From Auxenochlorella pyrenoidosa (lineage: Eukaryota > Chlorophyta > Trebouxiophyceae > Chlorellales > Chlorellaceae): 10,217 nt of DNA. Positions 7,001-10,217 of this stretch are shown in pieces (position 1 is the first letter of the stretch; every line of letters starts with the position of its first letter). The stretch is taken from positions 1,209,136 through 1,219,352 of the forward strand of contig KQ482032.1 in assembly GCA_001430745.1 (NCBI GenBank), given 5' to 3'. The translations under genes and the position numbers were made by a program. Below the pieces are notes generated by a model, which ran no database searches, had not been told where the DNA came from, and was given only the letters and a program-made list of their open reading frames with translations.

Positions 7001-10000
7001 CGCAGGCCCAGCTCAGCTTTGAGGCTGTCCAGCGCTGCCAGGCACTCCTCCAGCTGCAGGCAGCCAGGTTTGGCGGGTTTGACTCCAGGCAGGCAGCGGC
7101 AGGCAGTGCTGCAACGAGCCAGGCATTGCTAGTAAGAAGCAACAATTACATGTGCTGTCTGCTGAACCCGAGCCAGGAGCCTCTTGTGCCACATCAGAAA
7201 CCCCACGCTGTGACAACCACAGCCCGCTAGTGCCCAATCACCTGCGCTTGCAGCACCTCCTTGCTCGGCTTCTCAGAGCCACTGCCTGCCGCCGCCCGAG
7301 CTGCCCTGCCGCCGGCCTCTGCCGAGCCCGTGTCATCCTGGGGGTGTACAGCCGCCGCAGCCGCCGCTGCGCTCGCCGGGCCTGCTGCCTCCTGGCGGCG
7401 ACGCTTGGCGGGCGGCGGCGGCGAGCCCTCCTCGCTCTCTGCCTCGCCCACGTGCTTCTTGCCTCTCCGCTTCCCTTTGGCCCTGGCCCTGCCCTTGCCG
7501 GCCGGCGGCCGCGCCCCGCTGGCGCACTGCCGCAGCATGTGGGCATACAGCTCCAGCGCATCCAGCTCCAGCTTCTGCCAGGCGCGCAGGCGGGCGGCCG
7601 CGTCCCTCTCCTCCTGCAACAGCGGTTGGGAGGGGCGGCGCAGGCCCCGGCGTGCAGCGGCACATGCTTGGAGCGAGGCAGCATGCCCTGGGCAGGTGAG
7701 GCTCTGGCTTCTTGATGGGGCCCTTGTTGGCACGAGGAGCCGATGCGTTCCTCCAGCAATAACGAGCAGGGCATCCCGGCCAGCCCTGACCAGTCGCCCC
7801 ACTCCTACCTGCGTCATCGCCCGCTCCTCGCCGCCGCCCTCAGCCTGCGCCTGCTCCCCCGCCTGCGCATCCTGCGCGCCCCGTGCATCCTCCTCCGCCT
7901 GCGAATGTGCAAACCATTGGGAGCCGGTTGGCCGTCGAGCAGCTTGCAAGGAGTCGCAGGTGCAATGCCACAGACGCAGCAGCAGCGCCTGGCCGCCAGC
8001 CCCGAAGCGAGCTCTGCGGGTCGCGCCCTGCTGGCCCTGGCCCTGCCACTCACCTGCATGTGCTCAGCCAGCTCACGGTCCCCTGGCTCCGCGCCACCCT
8101 CTACGGCTGCCTCCGCCGCCGCCACGTCAGCATTCATGGGGTCTGTTGCCTGCTCCTGCGGCTGCTGGCTGCCTCCAGCTGGCTGCGAGGGCGAGCGCCG
8201 AGAGCTCCTGCCAGAGGTGCTTGCAGAGGCGGGGTCGCTGCCGTCCCGTCGCCTCTTGCGGCGCCCCGGTTGGCGAGTAGGCCGCTCTTGCTCCTGGGGC
8301 GCAGGCGTTGTGCCCCTGCCAGCCTCCTCGGGGTGCTGCGCCTGCCACTGCTCCTGAGCCTGCGTCTGCTGCACCTGCTGCGCCTGCTGTGTCTGCTGCG
8401 CCTGCTGCTGTGGGTCGCAGGCAGCCCCGGCGGGTGCCGCCGCTGCCGCTGCCGAGGCGCCCCCGCCCTCGCCGCCGCTGCCTGCCCCGCCTGCCAGAGC
8501 CTCCGCTGCGACCTCTGCATGCATTTTCCTAACGCAGGTGGCCTGGTGCCGGATGTCTGCACTGCCGGCAGCCGCCTGGTTGGCCTTGATGAGGTCGATG
8601 AGCGGCCGCAGGCACCCCTCTGCAGCACACCGACAGGAGCAGGTGACGCTGGGTGTGCCGGGACAGCTGCAAGGCAGTCGGTTGCCTGGCGGCAGCAGAA
8701 GTTGGCTTGCCCGCTGGTGCAAGCGAGCATGCTAGGCAGTAATACAGGACGAGACAGTCCGCTCATGAACCGGCCGCATGCAGACATCGCCACTACGTCA
8801 GCGTGCAGGCCAGGGTCGGCGCCCCCTTTGCCCCACCTGGATGGCTGCCCACGCCGCCCTGCACAGCCGCCAGGATGAGGCGCGCATCCAGCAGGCGCCG
8901 CGCAGCCTGGTCCCACTCCCCATACGCCTGCAGCAGCGCAGCAGCAGCGGGGGCGGCGGCGGAGGCGGATTAGTGTGGAGTGCATTTGGAGGGAGTGTGG
9001 AGTGTGTGGGGATGCACCAGGCAAGGATGCGGGGGACACAGAGAAACGCAGCATGCGCAGATGGTGCGGCCCGCCGGCGCTTGCCTTGACCACCAGCGCA
9101 AACATGATCTCCCGCATGCTTTTCCTGTCCTTGCCCAGCAGCTCGTCGGTGCGCCGCACAATCTGAAGCCAGGAGGTCAGGGCAGGCGTGAGGGCAGGCT
9201 GCGACTGAAGAAGCCCGAGGCGCAGGCATGTGGCGGGCCGGGCACAGGCGGGGCCCAGTGGCAAAGGACGCCCTGAGCTGAGCACCGGCAAGGAGCAGCT
9301 GTCAGGAAACCGTGCTTGTCTGCCGTGTGCTATGCCAGCGCACCCGCCCAGCCCCGCAGCTGGACCGGCCCTTGCCTGCGGGTGGCAGCAGCTCTGGCGC
9401 AGCGCTGTGAAGGCCGCCAGGGCGCGGCCCACCGCCTTTGTGTTTTTGGCGCGCTGCCCACGCTGCGCTGCGCCTTGGTGCTGCGCGAGCGCGTACGCGG
9501 CGTCGCAAAACTTGCGCTTGGACTGCGGGGTTGGAAATGGGGTGGGTGGGTGGGTGGGTGGGGTGGGGTAAAAGTGGGTGGTGGGGGGCCATGAGCAGGC
9601 AACGAACTCTAGACGCAGGCACACTGGCGTGCAGGCAAGGGCCCGGGCCAGCGTACACTGCCTTGTAGGTGCAGCTGCAAGGTCACAGCATGCTCGGGGC
9701 GTCCGCTGCCAGCGGCGCGCGGCGGGGCGGGCCGGCGGGCTGGCTGGGTCCCACCTCGTTGTAGCAGAGGGTCTCCACCGAGGACAGCTCCAGCCAGCGG
9801 TCCTCCCGGGTGCAGGGCGGCAGCTCCAGCTCGTGGGCTGCGGGCACGAGGCAGCGGGTAGCATGCGCGCGCTTAGAGGGAACGTGCAAGAGCTGAACAA
9901 GCAGCCAACCTGCCCCCGGTCTCGCACAGAGCCGCGCAATTGGACAGAAAAGCCTTGATTTGATCGGGCGACGTCCAGGCAGAACTGTGACGTGTTCTGT

Positions 10001-10217
10001 TGGAGGCAGTGCAGTGTTCCCTAGCCTATGTCCTGACCAGGGTCCCACACGCTCCAACTGAGCCCAGCCACACAAAGCAGCGGCCCCTTCCTCTCACCCA
10101 CGTCCGCCTTGGAGCGGCGCAGCATCACGCCGCGCAGCAGCACGCGCAGGCTGAGCAGGCCGCCCACCGACTGCCCCTCGTAGCCGTGCTGCAGCAGGCC
10201 GCGCCAGACGGGGGCGT
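4008..10217 (-). CDS. SHPRH: SHPRH-like SNF2/RING E3 ubiquitin ligase, C-terminal 937 residues (5' end outside window)
   Basis: Exons, in transcription order: 10217-10098, 9837-9755, 9522-9376, 9162-9085, 8927-8837, 8619-8054, 7898-7809, 7613-7242, 7053-6973, 6811-6739, 6589-6482, 6306-6185, 6044-5999, 5789-5676, 5390-5284, 5119-4904, 4740-4614, 4454-4396, 4223-4008 (TGA). Residues 1-40 end the SNF2 ATPase lobe (MLRRSKADV). Residues 41-116 contain ELELPP and LRQSCCHPQ, patterns I associate with SHPRH. A spacer holds a Gln/Ala-rich insert (about 214-355) and basic clusters (GRRKRRR, KGKRRGKK, KRRR) that could be nuclear signals. The RING is at 656-694 and the helicase C lobe at about 733-860. 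SHPRH proteins act in the nucleus with UBC13-MMS2 to polyubiquitinate PCNA at stalled forks; that role is inferred here. The N-terminal PHD and linker-histone-like domains typical of the family cannot be checked. A Rad5/HLTF or Irc20-like enzyme is less likely because of the long spacer before the RING. Confidence 0.88.
4142..4162 (-). repeat. (CTG)7 run encoding seven alanines
   Basis: Seven CTG triplets on the plus strand read as GCA codons on the minus strand and give an Ala7 tract in the C-terminal tail of the SHPRH-like protein. It is the same trinucleotide as the (CAG)7 run in the neighbouring gene, but read in another frame. Confidence 0.95.
4396..5119 (-). other. SNF2 helicase C-terminal lobe (three exons)
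   Basis: Exons 5119-4904, 4740-4614 and 4454-4396 encode the second RecA-like lobe. Visible motifs, in order, are KAVVFSSW (motif IV region), STAGGAAGLTLTAAT and EPSLNP (motif V), and QAAARIWRLGQDKPTRVVRF (motif VI, with the two conserved arginines). The usual Asn of 'GLNLT' is Thr here (GLTLT). The last exon adds VLDIQRRKLESGE and a low-complexity Ala/Ser tail ending LLTVWEAIK. Confidence 0.93.
4767..4798 (+). repeat. G-quadruplex motif in intron 16
   Basis: Five G-runs (5, 5, 3, 7 and 4 long) with short loops lie on the plus strand, 25-55 bases from the acceptor at 4741-4743, again C-rich in the transcript. Confidence 0.8.
5403..5442 (+). repeat. G-quadruplex motif in intron 14
   Basis: Seven G-runs of three to five with 1-3 nt loops lie on the plus strand. 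The transcript reads a C-rich tract 10-50 bases before the acceptor at 5391-5393. Confidence 0.8.
5661..5672. repeat. (CG)6 run next to the intron 14 donor
   Basis: Six CG dinucleotides follow the donor ATGG|GTGCG of the RING exon almost directly. Alternating CG of this length can adopt Z-DNA. It may simply reflect high GC. Confidence 0.7.
5676..6044 (-). other. C3HC4 RING finger domain, split by one intron
   Basis: Exons 6044-5999 and 5789-5676 encode the RING. Zinc ligands, numbered in the partial protein, are Cys656, Cys659, Cys671, His673, Cys676, Cys679, Cys691 and Cys694, spaced CPIC-x11-CGHHYCSTC-x11-CPIC. Arg695 follows the last Cys at the 'linchpin' position that helps RINGs activate E2-ubiquitin. 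All ligands are present, so the domain looks active. The Cys659 codon is itself split by the intron at 5790-5998 (T|GC). Its place between the two helicase lobes is the hallmark of the Rad5/SHPRH group. Confidence 0.93.
5971..5981. repeat. Telo-box (AAACCCTAA) in intron 13
   Basis: CTAAACCCTAA matches about one and a half units of the plant-type telomere repeat TTTAGGG and contains the 9-bp telo-box core. It sits 16 bp inside the intron that splits the RING finger, in an AT-rich pocket (about 5935-5990). Confidence 0.5.
6590..6738 (-). other. GC-AG intron 10 of the SHPRH-like gene
   Basis: The donor reads CTCAAAG|GCGAGT and the acceptor CCCCAGCAG|AGGCGG. The phase (one base before, two after) makes GAG and joins PIDLK to EAEEQLLNAKL. 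The nearest GT choices leave the wrong phase, so a GC donor is the simplest solution. A second CAG three bases upstream is a possible NAGNAG acceptor. Confidence 0.65.
8363..8410 (-). repeat. 9-bp imperfect tandem repeat encoding QQ-x units
   Basis: On the plus strand, five 9-bp units of the form (C/T)NYCTGCTG run from 8363 to 8407, followed by CTG. On the coding strand they give repeated Gln-Gln-(Ala/Thr/Val) in the low-complexity insert of the SHPRH-like protein (about residues 243-259). This looks like microsatellite-driven expansion of a disordered loop. Confidence 0.85.
8928..9084 (-). other. Probable GC-AG intron 4 of the SHPRH-like gene
   Basis: The donor reads GTCAAG|GCAAGC and the acceptor GCTGCTGCAG|GCGTATGG. 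Joining gives ALVVK-AYGEWDQ in frame. Two weaker GT donors, 6 and 9 bases earlier (GGTG|GTCAAG, GCTG|GTGGTC), would also keep frame and lose 2-3 residues, so the GC call is likely but not forced. Confidence 0.55.
9163..9375 (-). other. GC-AG intron 3 of the SHPRH-like gene
   Basis: The exon ends CACCCGCAG and the intron begins GCAAGG, a near-perfect GC-type donor; it ends GGCTTCAG before ATT GTG CGG. No GT nearby keeps the phase and also the conserved CCHPQ. The intron is 213 bp, a multiple of three, and has no in-frame stop. Retention would therefore add 71 residues instead of truncating the protein. Confidence 0.7.
9539..9568 (+). repeat. G-quadruplex motif, GGGT repeat, in intron 2
   Basis: Six G-runs of three or more, five of the six separated by single T loops, lie on the plus (template) strand. 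On the minus-strand transcript the same bases are a CCCA-repeat pyrimidine tract, about 15 bases before the acceptor at 9523-9525. Confidence 0.85.
9755..10217 (-). other. End of the SNF2 N-terminal ATPase lobe (two exons)
   Basis: Translating 10217-10098 gives APVWRGLLQHGYEG, then LLSLRVLLRGVMLRRSKADV. The MLRRSKADV block is the SNF2 segment just before the linker, where remodellers read (M/L)(L/R)R(S/T)K. After a 260-bp intron, exon 9837-9755 continues with AHELELPP and a segment ending SSVETLCYNE, the usual 'LPP..E....l..iE...Y' linker. The Walker A and DEGH motifs lie further 5', outside the window. Confidence 0.85.

Noticed and set aside
8349..8410. Repeat array as CRISPR or other spacer array
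   Set aside because: Units are 9 bp, contiguous and in coding phase, with no spacers.
9755..10217. Assignment as HLTF/Rad5
   Set aside because: In those proteins the RING lies much closer to the end of the first lobe, without a roughly 570-residue spacer, and the CCHPQ and YGAKV-like segments here fit SHPRH better. The N-terminal domains that would settle it are outside the window.

Overview
The window looks like nuclear DNA of a GC-rich unicellular green alga, most likely a chlorophyte and possibly Chlorella-like (inference). The evidence is a very GC-rich sequence, two genes made of short exons split by 94-285 bp introns with GTGNGN...GCAG borders, proteins full of Ala/Gln/Pro low-complexity stretches, one TGTAA polyadenylation-type signal, and a plant-type telomere-repeat motif inside an intron. 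Nothing suggests a bacterial operon, virus, mobile element, CRISPR array or RNA gene.

Layout. (1) Bases 1-227 may hold the tail of an upstream plus-strand gene, ending near a TGTAA signal. (2) Bases 228-546 are non-coding, with a CCAAT box and three perfect copies of a 12-bp repeat, and precede (3) a plus-strand gene of six exons (547-3727). Its reconstructed 786-residue product is disordered, carries basic-kinase and CDK-type phosphorylation motifs, and ends in a coiled coil. I cannot assign it to a family. (4) A 280-bp gap separates it from a convergent gene. (5) The minus-strand gene, 10217 down to 4008, has its last 19 exons in the window (937 residues). They encode the end of a SNF2 ATPase lobe, a roughly 570-residue spacer with a low-complexity insert, a complete C3HC4 RING finger and a complete helicase C-terminal lobe. 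This is the order found in SHPRH, the SNF2/RING E3 ubiquitin ligase of the PCNA polyubiquitination (template-switch damage tolerance) pathway. The N-terminal part lies beyond the right edge.

Exon joins were chosen by hand. Splice consensus, codon phase and continuity of protein-like sequence agree at all 18 minus-strand and five plus-strand introns, and both total coding lengths are multiples of three. Three minus-gene introns appear to use GC-AG borders. Several others have C-rich (CCCA-like) acceptor tracts that form strong G-quadruplex motifs on the opposite strand. The two genes show no obvious functional link. The upstream one has cell-cycle-style motifs and the downstream one is a DNA-damage E3/helicase, but that is only a hint.
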